DNA of 64,000 bases from Chloracidobacterium sp. N (GTDB taxonomy: Bacteria > Acidobacteriota > Blastocatellia > Chloracidobacteriales > Chloracidobacteriaceae): contig NZ_CP072642.1 in the NCBI RefSeq assembly GCF_018304765.1, positions 2,013,819 to 2,077,818 on the forward strand, written 5' to 3'. Shown piece by piece: positions 44,951 through 56,244 of this stretch. Position numbers and translations under genes: made by a program. Position 1 is the first letter of the stretch. Every line of letters begins with the position of its first letter. The notes below the pieces were generated by a model. The model was given only the letters and a program-made list of their open reading frames with translations, was not told where the DNA came from and searched no databases.

Positions 44951-44970
44951 GGGCGACCGGCCGGTCGCCC
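44951..44970. repeat. 20-bp perfect palindrome, second of a pair
   Basis: The half-site GGGCGACCGG and its exact inverse. It ends ten bases before the hrpB stop codon. It shares the GGGCG/CGCCC ends and the length of its neighbour but has a different core, as in repeat families that evolve by compensatory change. Could also act as a bidirectional transcription barrier. Confidence 0.75.
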
Positions 44971-44980
44971 CTTCCACTCG

Positions 44981-47464
44981 CTACTCGCTGCCCACTTCCG
45001 GGAAGGCATGCTTTGGATAGCGCCGGGCAAGTTGCGGGCGCAGTTCACGGTAGGCCCGTTTCCAGAAGCCAGCCAGATCGGTCGTGACCTGAACCGGCCG
45101 CCGATTGGGTGCCAGCAGGTGCAGGGTGACGGGAACGCGCCCGTGGGCCAGGCGTGGGGTTTCTTTGATCCCGAAGAAATCCTGAATGGGTGCAGCGATG
45201 AATGGCGGCCCATCCGCCGGATACCCGATGGACACACGGCGGCGGCCCAGCGGCAGGTTTTCCGGGGCAATGTCATCGAGCCGCGCCCGCTGCACCGGCG
45301 TCAGCCGCGCCAGCAGCAAGGCGGACAGGCGCTGCCTCTGTAGCGCCTGTCGGACTTCCTCCAGCGTCACGCAACCGAGACACAGTTCCTCCACGGCTGC
45401 CCACACATCATCGTCGGTAAAGGGTTTGAGACCGGCTTCCGGGACATGGGCCGCCGCAAAGGCCAGCCGTGCCTGCAAACGATCCAGCGCCGGCTCGGCC
45501 GGCCAGACACTTCCTCCGCTCGCGCGCAGACGGTCAACGAGCAACCGGGCCGCGGCTGCTGGCTCAACCGCCGGAGGCACCCGTTCCTCAAAAACAATGC
45601 CCTGATAGAGCAGCCGCCGGAAACGGACGACACGCCCTTCGGCGTTCAGCTCGTGCGTGTCCGTTTCCTCGATGGCATCGAAAAACAGCTCTAGCAGCCA
45701 GTCCGGCGAAATCCGGCTCGCCAGCCGCACAAGCGTCGTTCCATCCATCTGTGTTTCAGCATCGAGCGCCAAGACCAGCCCCGGTTCCGTCACGACACTC
45801 GACGCCGCCAGCCGGGCCCGTCCACCACCGGGCAGAAGTACCTCACGTTCGCCGTCGGGCCGCCGCCGCATCCGCCCCACCCGGTCAGGAAACGCCACGA
45901 GCAGGCAGCGCCCCAGCCGGAATTCGACCTCCCCGGCAACCTCTCCCGCCGACGCCAGCCGCGGCTCCGGCGGCAGACGGCGCACACACCGCAGCAGTTG
46001 CTGCTCGACCTGCCGCACCCGCGCCACCGTGCCGGCTTCGTTGGCGGTCTCAAACGTATCGAGCAGCGCCAGAACATCCGATTGCCCGTAGCCGGGCGGA
46101 ACGGTGGATGCCCGGCGAACATCGCGCTCCCCCAGCAGCGCCGCCACCCGGCAGGCTTCCCGTACCACACCCTGCCGGCGCCCTTCGACGACGAGCCGCG
46201 CCAGACGTGGCGCAACCGGTAGTTCGAGCATGGCACGCCCAACGGCTGTCACCCCTTCGGCGTCGAGCGCCCCCAGGCGATGCAGGGCCGCTTCGGCCGC
46301 GGCCAGCGCCTCGGCCGTTGGCGGCTCAAACCACGGAAAGGTTGATATGTCGCAGATGCCGGCGGCCCGCAGTTCCAGGACGGCCTCCGCCAGATCGGTA
46401 CGGTGAATCTCCGGTGTCTCAAAAGGCGGGCGCAGGTTGAAATCCGCCTCGGTGTAGAGCCGCAGGCAGCGTCCGGGACGGGTCCGGCCGGCGCGGCCGG
46501 CGCGCTGGATGGCGGACGCCTGGGAGACGCGCCCAATCGTCGTCTGGGGCAGTCCCGTCCAGCTTGCGTACTCCACGCGGCGCACCAGACCGCTGTCAAT
46601 GACAACCGCCACCTGTTCAATCGTGATGGCCGACTCGGCGACGTTGGTCGCCAGAATGACCTTGCGGCGCGGCCTGGGCCGTACGGCAGCATCCTGCTCC
46701 GCCGCCGGCAGGCTGGCGTGCAGAGCATGCAGCGCCAGATTGTGGCGCGCGGCCAGCGGGGAGCACTCCCGCAGGCAGGCGCGAATCTCGGCCATGCCCG
46801 GCAGGAAGACGAGTACATCCCCGTCGGGTCCCTCCCGGAGGCACCGCTCAAGAGCCGCCGCCACCTGCCGGGACAGGGGCACCGCACCCGGCGGCGGCAG
46901 GTAGTCCACCGTCACCGGAAAGGTCTGCCCCGGCACCGTCACCACCGGTGCGTCGGCAAGGAAGGCGGACACCCGTTCGGCATCGAGCGTCGCCGACATG
47001 ACCACCACCTTGAGGTCAGGACGCGCGCCCTGCCGCAGCCGGTGCAGGTGCGCCAGCGCCAGATCGGTGGAGAGATGCCGTTCGTGGAATTCATCCACGA
47101 TGACGATGCCCGTGCCGCGCAGGGTTGGGTCATGGAGCAGACGGCGCGTGAGTATGCCCTCCGTTACGAAGCGCAGGCGGGTCGCCGGGCCGGTGCGGTC
47201 ATCGAAACGAACCGTGTAACCGACCGTCTGCCCGACAGCTTCCCCGTACGACCGGGCCACGAAACGGGCCGCCAGGCGCGCTGCCAGGCGACGCGGGACG
47301 ACCACCACGATGTCGCCTGATGCGGACAGCCCGGCTTCCAGCAGCGCCGCCGGGACACGGGTTGTCTTTCCGGCGCCGGGAGCGGCCTGAATGACCAGCC
47401 GACCGGCCGCGCGCAGGGTCTCAACGATGCCGGGCAGAAAGGCGTCAATGGGAAGCGGCATCAC
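44981..47464 (-). CDS. hrpB: ATP-dependent helicase HrpB
   Basis: An 827-residue DEAH-type helicase of the HrpA/HrpB group. Walker A is Pro-Gly-Ala-Gly-Lys-Thr (29-34), Walker B is Asp124-Glu-Phe-His127 in place of DEAH, and motif III is Ser-Ala-Thr near 157. The helicase C domain has Gln-Arg-Ala-Gly-Arg-Ala-Gly-Arg-Thr near 320. The C-terminal HrpB-specific domains include Arg-Tyr-Pro-Lys-His near the end. The substrate of HrpB is not firmly known in most bacteria. The first codon is GTG 47464, directly followed by an ATG at 47461 that could equally be the start. Confidence 0.93.
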   Translation of the reverse strand: MMPLPIDAFLPGIVETLRAAGRLVIQAAPGAGKTTRVPAALLEAGLSASGDIVVVVPRRLAARLAARFVARSYGEAVGQTVGYTVRFDDRTGPATRLRFVTEGILTRRLLHDPTLRGTGIVIVDEFHERHLSTDLALAHLHRLRQGARPDLKVVVMSATLDAERVSAFLADAPVVTVPGQTFPVTVDYLPPPGAVPLSRQVAAALERCLREGPDGDVLVFLPGMAEIRACLRECSPLAARHNLALHALHASLPAAEQDAAVRPRPRRKVILATNVAESAITIEQVAVVIDSGLVRRVEYASWTGLPQTTIGRVSQASAIQRAGRAGRTRPGRCLRLYTEADFNLRPPFETPEIHRTDLAEAVLELRAAGICDISTFPWFEPPTAEALAAAEAALHRLGALDAEGVTAVGRAMLELPVAPRLARLVVEGRRQGVVREACRVAALLGERDVRRASTVPPGYGQSDVLALLDTFETANEAGTVARVRQVEQQLLRCVRRLPPEPRLASAGEVAGEVEFRLGRCLLVAFPDRVGRMRRRPDGEREVLLPGGGRARLAASSVVTEPGLVLALDAETQMDGTTLVRLASRISPDWLLELFFDAIEETDTHELNAEGRVVRFRRLLYQGIVFEERVPPAVEPAAAARLLVDRLRASGGSVWPAEPALDRLQARLAFAAAHVPEAGLKPFTDDDVWAAVEELCLGCVTLEEVRQALQRQRLSALLLARLTPVQRARLDDIAPENLPLGRRRVSIGYPADGPPFIAAPIQDFFGIKETPRLAHGRVPVTLHLLAPNRRPVQVTTDLAGFWKRAYRELRPQLARRYPKHAFPEVGSE

Positions 47465-47573
47465 CGGCCCGGCCTCCCTGGCAGGCTGCCTACGGACTCT
47501 TGCTTTCGGCCGGTGTCATTTCCGGTTATCGTCTGCGAATGCACGACACACAACATCCTGAAATGGAGCGCGT

Positions 47574-49787
47574 TTGTTTCCTATGTACAAGCGACTGATT
47601 GCCGGGGGGCTGGCCCTGGTGCTGTCTTCCGGCTGCTTCTTTACCCTCACCCAGGCCGAAGAAGGCATGTGGCTGCCGGATACGGTCAACACCCTGCCTC
47701 TCGCCAAAATGCGGGCCAAGGGTCTCACCCTCAAACCCGAAGACATTTACAACCCGAACGGCCCCAGCCTCAAGGATGCCATCGTCATCATTGACGGCGG
47801 CACGGGGGAGTTCATCTCTCCCGAAGGGCTTCTGCTGACCAACCACCACGTCGCCTTCGACGGCATCGCCAGCCTGAGCACCCCGGAAAAGGATTATGTC
47901 GCCAATGGCTTCGTCGCCAAAAACCGGAGTGAAGAACTGCCGACGCCGGGCTACACCGTTCAGGTGCTCGACATTATGAAGGATGTCACGGCGGAAGTCC
48001 TTGCCGGCGTCACACCGGAGATGACCGCCGAGGAACGGGAGAAAAAAATTGCCGAAAACCGCAAAAAGATCATTGACGCCCAGACTCAGCCGAACCGGCA
48101 GGCCCAGGTCGTCGAAATGAACAGCGGGTTGCAGTTTTACCTCTACGTCTATGACGTGTTTCCCGACGTGCGGATGGTCTATGCCCCGCCCAAGGACATC
48201 GGCTACTACGGCGGCGACCCGGACAACTTCGAGTGGCCGCGCCACTGCGGGGATTTCACCTTTTTCCGCGTCTATGCCAACAAGGACAACCGCCCGGCGG
48301 CCTACGCCAAAGACAACGTGCCCTACCGCCCGAAGAAGCACCTGACGATTTCGCTGGCCGGCTACAAAGAAGGCGACTTCACCATGGTCATGGGCTATCC
48401 GGGACGCACGAACCGCTACCGCGAAGCGTCCTCGGTGGAAACCAATGAACGCCTCCAGATTCCGCTGCTCATTGACTTTTTCACCGGCCAGATTGCCGCG
48501 CTCGAAGAAGCCGCCAGGGCCGACCGCAAGACGGCGCTGGCGCTGGCTTCGCAGATTTTCGGGCTGAGCAACTCGCTCAAGGCGTACCAGGGCGCCCAGC
48601 GTACGCTCCGCCGCGTCCAGTTTCTCGAACGCCGCCGCAAGGAAGAAGCCGCGTTGGCGCAGTTCATTGCCAGCACACCCGAAAACCAGGCCAAGTACGG
48701 TGATGTCATTCCCAAACTGACCAAACTCAACGAGGAGCAGCGGCCGTTCGTGCCCACGGATTTCCTGCTGCCGCGGATTCCCGGTTTCATCAGCCAGGTG
48801 GCCGGTGTCGCCAGTCTGGCCGTGGCGCGTGCGGTGGAAGCCGAAAAACCGGCCGGCGAGCGCAACCCGCAAATCGAAGCGCAGGCGAGCCGCCTCAAGG
48901 CCGTCATTCCAAACCTGTTTCGTGACCGGAATGTGCATCTCGAACAACAACGACTGGTGGCGCTCTTTGAACTGGCCGACAAGCAGCCGGCGGGCTACCG
49001 CATCGCCTTTCTCGACCGGCAGTTTGAAGGCAAAACCGGAGAAGCGCGCGCGGCAGCGCAACGGGAACTCGCCCGGCACATCATCGAATCGCCCTACTAC
49101 AGCACGCCGGGGCGGTTACAGGTGCTGTTTGAACTGTCGGCGGCCCAGCTCCGGGCGCTCGATGACCCCGGACTCAACTTCCTGCTGGCGCTGGCCCCCG
49201 AAAACGATGCTGCACGCAAGCGCACGGAACGTTTCAATGCTGAAGTCACCGCGCTGCGGGCGCGCTACATTGCGGCTCTGGCGGCCAGTCGCGGCAACCA
49301 GCCCTTCTACCCGGACGCCAACCGTACGCTGCGGTTCACCTACGGCGAAGTCAAAGGCTACACGCCCAAAGACGGCGCGACCTATCGTTACTACACGACC
49401 CTGTTTGGGGTTGTCGAAAAGGACCGTGGCGTTGATCCCTTTGCCGCGCCCCAGGCTGTCATTGACCTGCACCGGCGCAAGGATCACGGCCGGTACTTCG
49501 AGCCGCGTTTCGGCGATGTGCCCGTGAATTTTCTCTCCACGAATGACATCATTGGGGGCAACTCGGGAAGTCCCATCCTGAACGGGCGCGGCGAAATCAT
49601 CGGCGTCGTCTTCGACGGCAATTTTGAAGGGTTGGGCAACGACTTCCTGTATGATTACGACGCCCAGCGCACCATCAGCGTGGACATCCGCTACGTACTG
49701 TTCCTGACCGAGAAAATGGCAGGAGCGGATTACCTGTTCAAGGAAATGACCTTTGCGCCGGCCAGCGGCGCGGCAACCCGCCGGTGA
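47574..49787 (+). CDS. S46-family dipeptidyl peptidase (DPP7/DPP11-like), exported
   Basis: A 737-residue exported serine peptidase that removes dipeptides from N-termini in the periplasm. It has an N-terminal signal (about 1-28), Glu-Gly-Met-Trp-Leu just after it, the catalytic His in Leu-Thr-Asn-His-His-Val-Ala-Phe (His91/His92), the Asp region Phe-Glu-Trp-Pro-Arg-His-Cys-Gly-Asp near 225 and catalytic Ser664 in Gly-Asn-Ser-Gly-Ser-Pro. Length is normal for S46. The TTG at 47574 has GGAG (47565-47568) five bases upstream; ATG 47583 is the alternative. The S55-type gene follows 33 bases later, and both may be in one transcript. Confidence 0.93.
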   Translation: MFPMYKRLIAGGLALVLSSGCFFTLTQAEEGMWLPDTVNTLPLAKMRAKGLTLKPEDIYNPNGPSLKDAIVIIDGGTGEFISPEGLLLTNHHVAFDGIASLSTPEKDYVANGFVAKNRSEELPTPGYTVQVLDIMKDVTAEVLAGVTPEMTAEEREKKIAENRKKIIDAQTQPNRQAQVVEMNSGLQFYLYVYDVFPDVRMVYAPPKDIGYYGGDPDNFEWPRHCGDFTFFRVYANKDNRPAAYAKDNVPYRPKKHLTISLAGYKEGDFTMVMGYPGRTNRYREASSVETNERLQIPLLIDFFTGQIAALEEAARADRKTALALASQIFGLSNSLKAYQGAQRTLRRVQFLERRRKEEAALAQFIASTPENQAKYGDVIPKLTKLNEEQRPFVPTDFLLPRIPGFISQVAGVASLAVARAVEAEKPAGERNPQIEAQASRLKAVIPNLFRDRNVHLEQQRLVALFELADKQPAGYRIAFLDRQFEGKTGEARAAAQRELARHIIESPYYSTPGRLQVLFELSAAQLRALDDPGLNFLLALAPENDAARKRTERFNAEVTALRARYIAALAASRGNQPFYPDANRTLRFTYGEVKGYTPKDGATYRYYTTLFGVVEKDRGVDPFAAPQAVIDLHRRKDHGRYFEPRFGDVPVNFLSTNDIIGGNSGSPILNGRGEIIGVVFDGNFEGLGNDFLYDYDAQRTISVDIRYVLFLTEKMAGADYLFKEMTFAPASGAATRR

Positions 49788-49820
49788 ACCGCCGGTCAAC
49801 ACGGTGTGTGGGAGGTTGGC

Positions 49821-51683
49821 ATGCTCGGGCGACTCATGTGGCGTGGCCTTTGTGGTCTGGTTGGTCTTGTTCTCGTCAGCGGCGTGGTCGTGGCCCATGA
49901 ACGCGGACATGGCCCTACCCGCGACAGCGCCCGTGCGGCGCTGCGGATGACGGCTGACGATCCCCGTTTCTTTCCGCTGCACGCCATCCGGCCCGGACTG
50001 GTCGGCGTGGGCCGCACGGTGTTTCAGGGCGACCGCGTGGAAGACTTCGGCGTGGAAATTCTGGGAATTTTGCCCGGCACACCGAATCCGAAACAGTCCT
50101 TCATCGTGGCGCGGCTGACCGGCTCCAACGTCGAGCGCACGCTGGTCTTTGCCGGGATGAGCGGTAGCCCGGTTTTCATCGAAGGCAAGCTCGTCGGCGC
50201 GATTTCGGCGGCCTTTGCCTTTGCCAAGGAACCAATTGCGCTCATCATGCCCATCGCCCACATGATTGAAGTCTTTGCCGAAAGCGACCCGGCACGGCTT
50301 GCCCGGCGGACCGGGACGCTTTCGCCTATCCCGGTTGATGCGGCAGCCGTGGCGCGCATTCCGGCGCTGCGTGATGCCTGGCGCGAAGGCGGGGCCTTCC
50401 TGCCGATTGCCACGCCACTGGCGGCGTCCGGTTTTGCCGTGGATGTCCTGGCGCCCTTTGCCGCCACCTTTGAAGGGCTGGGCTTCCGGGTTGTCAACGG
50501 TGGCGGCGCTCCGGCGCAACCAGCCGGTCTGGGCGTCATCACCCCGGAAACCCTTGCGCCGGGGCGGACGGTCTCCGTGGACCTCATGCGCGGCGACTTC
50601 GGTCTGAGCGCCTCCGGCACGGTGACGTGGCGCGATGGCGATGACATTCTGGCGTTCGGTCATCCCTTCTTCAGCCCCGGCGGGATTGGCGGCGTGATGT
50701 TTCCGATGTCAGAAGGCGAAGTGGTGACGGTCATCCCGAACGTCGGCAACTCCTTCAAGCTGACCGTGCCCAAAGCCCCGGTCGGAGCCATGACGCAGGA
50801 TCGCTCGGCAGCCATCCGTGGGCGGCTGGGCATCACGGCCCCGATGATTCCGGTGACGGTTGAGGTCAAAAGCGCACTTGGCGCTGCCCGGCGCTACCGC
50901 TTTGAGATTGTCGAAGATGGCTTCCTGTCGCCGATTCTGGCCAACATCGGCGTCGCGGCCAGTCTGACGGCCACGGAACGCAGCATCGGCGAGGCGACAC
51001 TTCGCGCCGAAGGGCGGATCGAGCTGGACGGCGCACCGCCGGTCCGGTTCGCCCGTTCGATTGCTTCCAACTTCAGCCCGGCGACAGGCGTTGGCATCAG
51101 CGTGGCGCAACCGCTGGCGACATTGCTCAACAGCGGGCTGGCCAAGGGGAAGGTACGCGCCATCCACGTCACTGTGACAGCACGGGATGCCCGGCTCAAC
51201 GCCACCCTGGACGGACTGTGGGCCGACCGCCTGCGCGTCCGGCGGGGTGAAACCCTCCACCTGACGCTCGTGGCCCACAATGCCCAGGGGCAGACGCTTG
51301 TGGAGCAGGTGCCCGTCACCATTCCGGCCGATGTGCGTCCCGGTATGGCGACGCTGCTCGTCGGTGATGGCCGCGTCATGGATGCCCTCGATCCGGTTGT
51401 GACCGGCACGGCTGAGAATCTGGGACAGCTTGCGGCGGCACTCAATCGCCTGCACCGCCCTGACCGGCTCTACGTTCGGCTCTACCGTACTGAGCCGGGT
51501 GCAGTCATCGGCGAGGAGGCCATGCCGGCGCTGCCGGCTTCCTATCTGGCGACCATCAGCAGTGCGCGCATCAGAACCGAAGGAAAAGCCCTGCCGACCC
51601 TGACCCTGCTCAAGCAGGAACTACCACCCGGCGAGTGCGACGTGAGCGGCCGCCAGCAACTGGAGGTTGAAATCCTGCCGTGA
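49821..51683 (+). CDS. SpoIVB-type (S55) peptidase domain protein, exported
   Basis: A 620-residue exported protein with a signal peptide (about 1-25) and an S55-like core. Gly-Met-Ser-Gly-Ser-Pro-Val-Phe (Ser114 the likely nucleophile) is followed by Gly-Lys-Leu-Val-Gly-Ala, and Phe-Gly-His-Pro-Phe (His281) comes later. The remaining 330 residues are beta-rich and unassigned. SpoIVB cleaves a regulator during sporulation in Bacillus; here no sporulation genes are known, so another envelope role is likely (inference). The start is ATG 49821, because GGAGG (49811-49815) is five bases upstream. Confidence 0.82.
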   Translation: MLGRLMWRGLCGLVGLVLVSGVVVAHERGHGPTRDSARAALRMTADDPRFFPLHAIRPGLVGVGRTVFQGDRVEDFGVEILGILPGTPNPKQSFIVARLTGSNVERTLVFAGMSGSPVFIEGKLVGAISAAFAFAKEPIALIMPIAHMIEVFAESDPARLARRTGTLSPIPVDAAAVARIPALRDAWREGGAFLPIATPLAASGFAVDVLAPFAATFEGLGFRVVNGGGAPAQPAGLGVITPETLAPGRTVSVDLMRGDFGLSASGTVTWRDGDDILAFGHPFFSPGGIGGVMFPMSEGEVVTVIPNVGNSFKLTVPKAPVGAMTQDRSAAIRGRLGITAPMIPVTVEVKSALGAARRYRFEIVEDGFLSPILANIGVAASLTATERSIGEATLRAEGRIELDGAPPVRFARSIASNFSPATGVGISVAQPLATLLNSGLAKGKVRAIHVTVTARDARLNATLDGLWADRLRVRRGETLHLTLVAHNAQGQTLVEQVPVTIPADVRPGMATLLVGDGRVMDALDPVVTGTAENLGQLAAALNRLHRPDRLYVRLYRTEPGAVIGEEAMPALPASYLATISSARIRTEGKALPTLTLLKQELPPGECDVSGRQQLEVEILP

Positions 51684-51740
51684 GGCTGGCCGGTCACGGC
51701 CGGGGCCGCAACCGCACCCGGTAAGGAGGAACGGAACTCG

Positions 51741-54404
<2,664 letters not shown>

Positions 54405-54455
54405 CCCAAGGGCGCTGGGCGGCACAACGCGCACAGCCAAAGGCTTTTCCCATCC

Positions 54456-55871
54456 TCACCCCTGGCTGGTCTTCCGGTTCAAGGCTTGCAGCAGTTTGTC
54501 GTGCAGGCCGTCAAAACCGCCGTTGGACAGAATGGCGACGACTTCCCGTGGCTGGAGATGTCCCAGCAGGTACTCCACGATGGCTTCTGCGCCGGCACGT
54601 ACAACCGCTGTCTTCCCGCGTGCGGTCAGGTCGGCACGGAGCTGTTCGGGTGAAAAGCGGTCGTCTTCTGCCACTTTGGTGCTTTCAAACACCGGTGCGA
54701 TGACGACCTGTCGGGCGGCGTCAAACGCCTCGGCATAGGCCGCCTGAAACACCCGCTTGCGCGATGACCACGAACGCGGCTCAAACACGGCCGTCAGGGG
54801 GCGTCCCGGAAAGCGCCGCGCCAGGGCTTCCAGGGTTTCCCGAACAGCCGTCGGATGGTGCGCGAAGTCGTCAATGACGGTGATACCGCCGACTTCCCCC
54901 CGGACTTCCATCCGCCGTTTGACCGCACGAAACGTAGCCAGTCCCGTGGCGATGCGTTCCGGGGAAACGCCCCAGCGGGTAGCCGCAGCGATGACGGCCA
55001 GCGCGTTGCGGACGTTGAATGCACCAAAGGTCGGCAGCTCGAACGTTGCCCACGGCATGCCGGCCCGACTGACACGGAAACGCATACCGTTCGCCGTGTA
55101 TTCCAGCCCGTCGGCACGCCAGAGTGCATCGGGTGCATCAAGTGCGAAACCTTCCACCGGGGACCACGCCCGCGCCGCCACGTCGCGCGCGTGCGGCGAG
55201 TCAAAGCCGACGATGCATGCACCGTTGCGCGGAATGAGATTGACGAAGCGCCGGAAGGCCAGCTTGACGGCATCCAGGTTGGGGTAGATGTCCGCGTGGT
55301 CGAATTCGACGTTGTTGACGATGCCGATTTCCGGCAGGTAGTGCATGAACTTCGGCCCCTTGTCGAAATAGGCCGTGTCGTATTCATCGCCTTCGAGCAC
55401 GACGTAGTCGCTTTCCGTCACGCGAAAGCTGGAGCCGAAATTTTCGGCCACGCCCCCGACGAGAAACGTCGGCTCCAGTCCGCCAACCGTAAGCACGTGG
55501 GCGGCCAGCGCCGTCGTCGTCGTTTTGCCGTGGGTGCCGGTGACGACCAGAACGCGTCGCCCCCAGAGAAATTCCTGCCTGAGCACTTCCGGCAGCGAAG
55601 CGTAGCGCCAACGCTGTTCCAGTACGTATTCCATCTCCGGGTTGCCGCGTGGAATGGCATTGCCGATGACGACGACATCCGGCCGGCGGTGCGCCAGATG
55701 CGCCGGGTCATAGCCCAGGTTGACCGGAATGCCCAGGCGGGCGAGTTCATCCGACATCGGGGGATACACATGCGCATCCGAACCGGTGACTTCGTGGCCA
55801 CGCGCCTTGAGCATCCCGGCCAGTGAGGCCATGGCCGTGCCGCAAATGCCGATGAGATAGTAGTGGGTCAT
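54456..55871 (-). CDS. mpl: UDP-MurNAc : tripeptide ligase Mpl (wall recycling)
   Basis: Mpl joins UDP-MurNAc to the recycled tripeptide L-Ala-gamma-D-Glu-meso-diaminopimelate. The 471-residue Mur ligase has Gly-Ile-Cys-Gly-Thr-Ala-Met near the N-terminus (Mpl/MurC type), the ATP loop Gly-Thr-His-Gly-Lys-Thr-Thr (112-118), Glu-Gly-Asp-Glu-Tyr-Asp-Thr-Ala-Tyr-Phe-Asp near 165, diagnostic for Mpl versus MurC, and Asp-Asp-Phe-Ala-His-His-Pro-Thr-Ala near 320. The start at 55871 is set by GGAGCG (complement of 55879-55884). It is the last gene of the dacB operon, one base behind the previous stop codon. Confidence 0.94.
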   Translation of the reverse strand: MTHYYLIGICGTAMASLAGMLKARGHEVTGSDAHVYPPMSDELARLGIPVNLGYDPAHLAHRRPDVVVIGNAIPRGNPEMEYVLEQRWRYASLPEVLRQEFLWGRRVLVVTGTHGKTTTTALAAHVLTVGGLEPTFLVGGVAENFGSSFRVTESDYVVLEGDEYDTAYFDKGPKFMHYLPEIGIVNNVEFDHADIYPNLDAVKLAFRRFVNLIPRNGACIVGFDSPHARDVAARAWSPVEGFALDAPDALWRADGLEYTANGMRFRVSRAGMPWATFELPTFGAFNVRNALAVIAAATRWGVSPERIATGLATFRAVKRRMEVRGEVGGITVIDDFAHHPTAVRETLEALARRFPGRPLTAVFEPRSWSSRKRVFQAAYAEAFDAARQVVIAPVFESTKVAEDDRFSPEQLRADLTARGKTAVVRAGAEAIVEYLLGHLQPREVVAILSNGGFDGLHDKLLQALNRKTSQG

Positions 55872-55872
55872 A

Positions 55873-56244
55873 TCATGGCGCTCCGGTGACACCTTCCGTT
55901 GGCTGGCTCTGGCTCAACTCGCGGGTCAGCGGCGCGAGTGACCGCCAGTCCCGGTCGGCGATGCGGACTTCGGTGGCTTCCCACCCCCGGGCCGTCCGGG
56001 TCATTTTGAACGTGGCATCCACCTGTGCCTCGACGATGGCATCCCCGGATGAAAAGCCGGGCAGCACGCGCCGGATGCGAATGCGGTCGCGTTCGTAGCG
56101 TCCGCCCAGGGCGCGCTGAAGCGCCTGCTGGGCCTCGCGCGCCGAAAGCTGCTGACCGGCAGCCAGCCCGGCCGCAAAGGCGGCCGCAAAACCACTGCCG
56201 ACGGCGACCGCCAGGAAGGTGACTTTCCAGAAGCGTTGGTTCAT
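55873..56244 (-). CDS. Short membrane-anchored protein between dacB and mpl
   Basis: A 123-residue protein with one N-terminal hydrophobic segment (about 8-28, Gly/Ala-rich), which acts as signal or anchor, then a helical, Arg/Gln-rich stretch and a short beta-like region (Ala-Ile-Val-Glu-Ala-Gln-Val-Asp-Ala-Thr-Phe). No known domain. Its start overlaps the dacB stop by four bases (ATGA) and its stop is one base from the mpl start, so all three genes are tightly coupled. It is likely an accessory factor in wall turnover (inference). Confidence 0.7.
   Translation of the reverse strand: MNQRFWKVTFLAVAVGSGFAAAFAAGLAAGQQLSAREAQQALQRALGGRYERDRIRIRRVLPGFSSGDAIVEAQVDATFKMTRTARGWEATEVRIADRDWRSLAPLTRELSQSQPTEGVTGAP

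Noticed and set aside
47526-50663. Two long open frames antisense to the S46 and S55 peptidase genes
   Set aside because: Both real genes show signal peptides and catalytic motifs; the antisense frames are a side effect of high G+C codon use.
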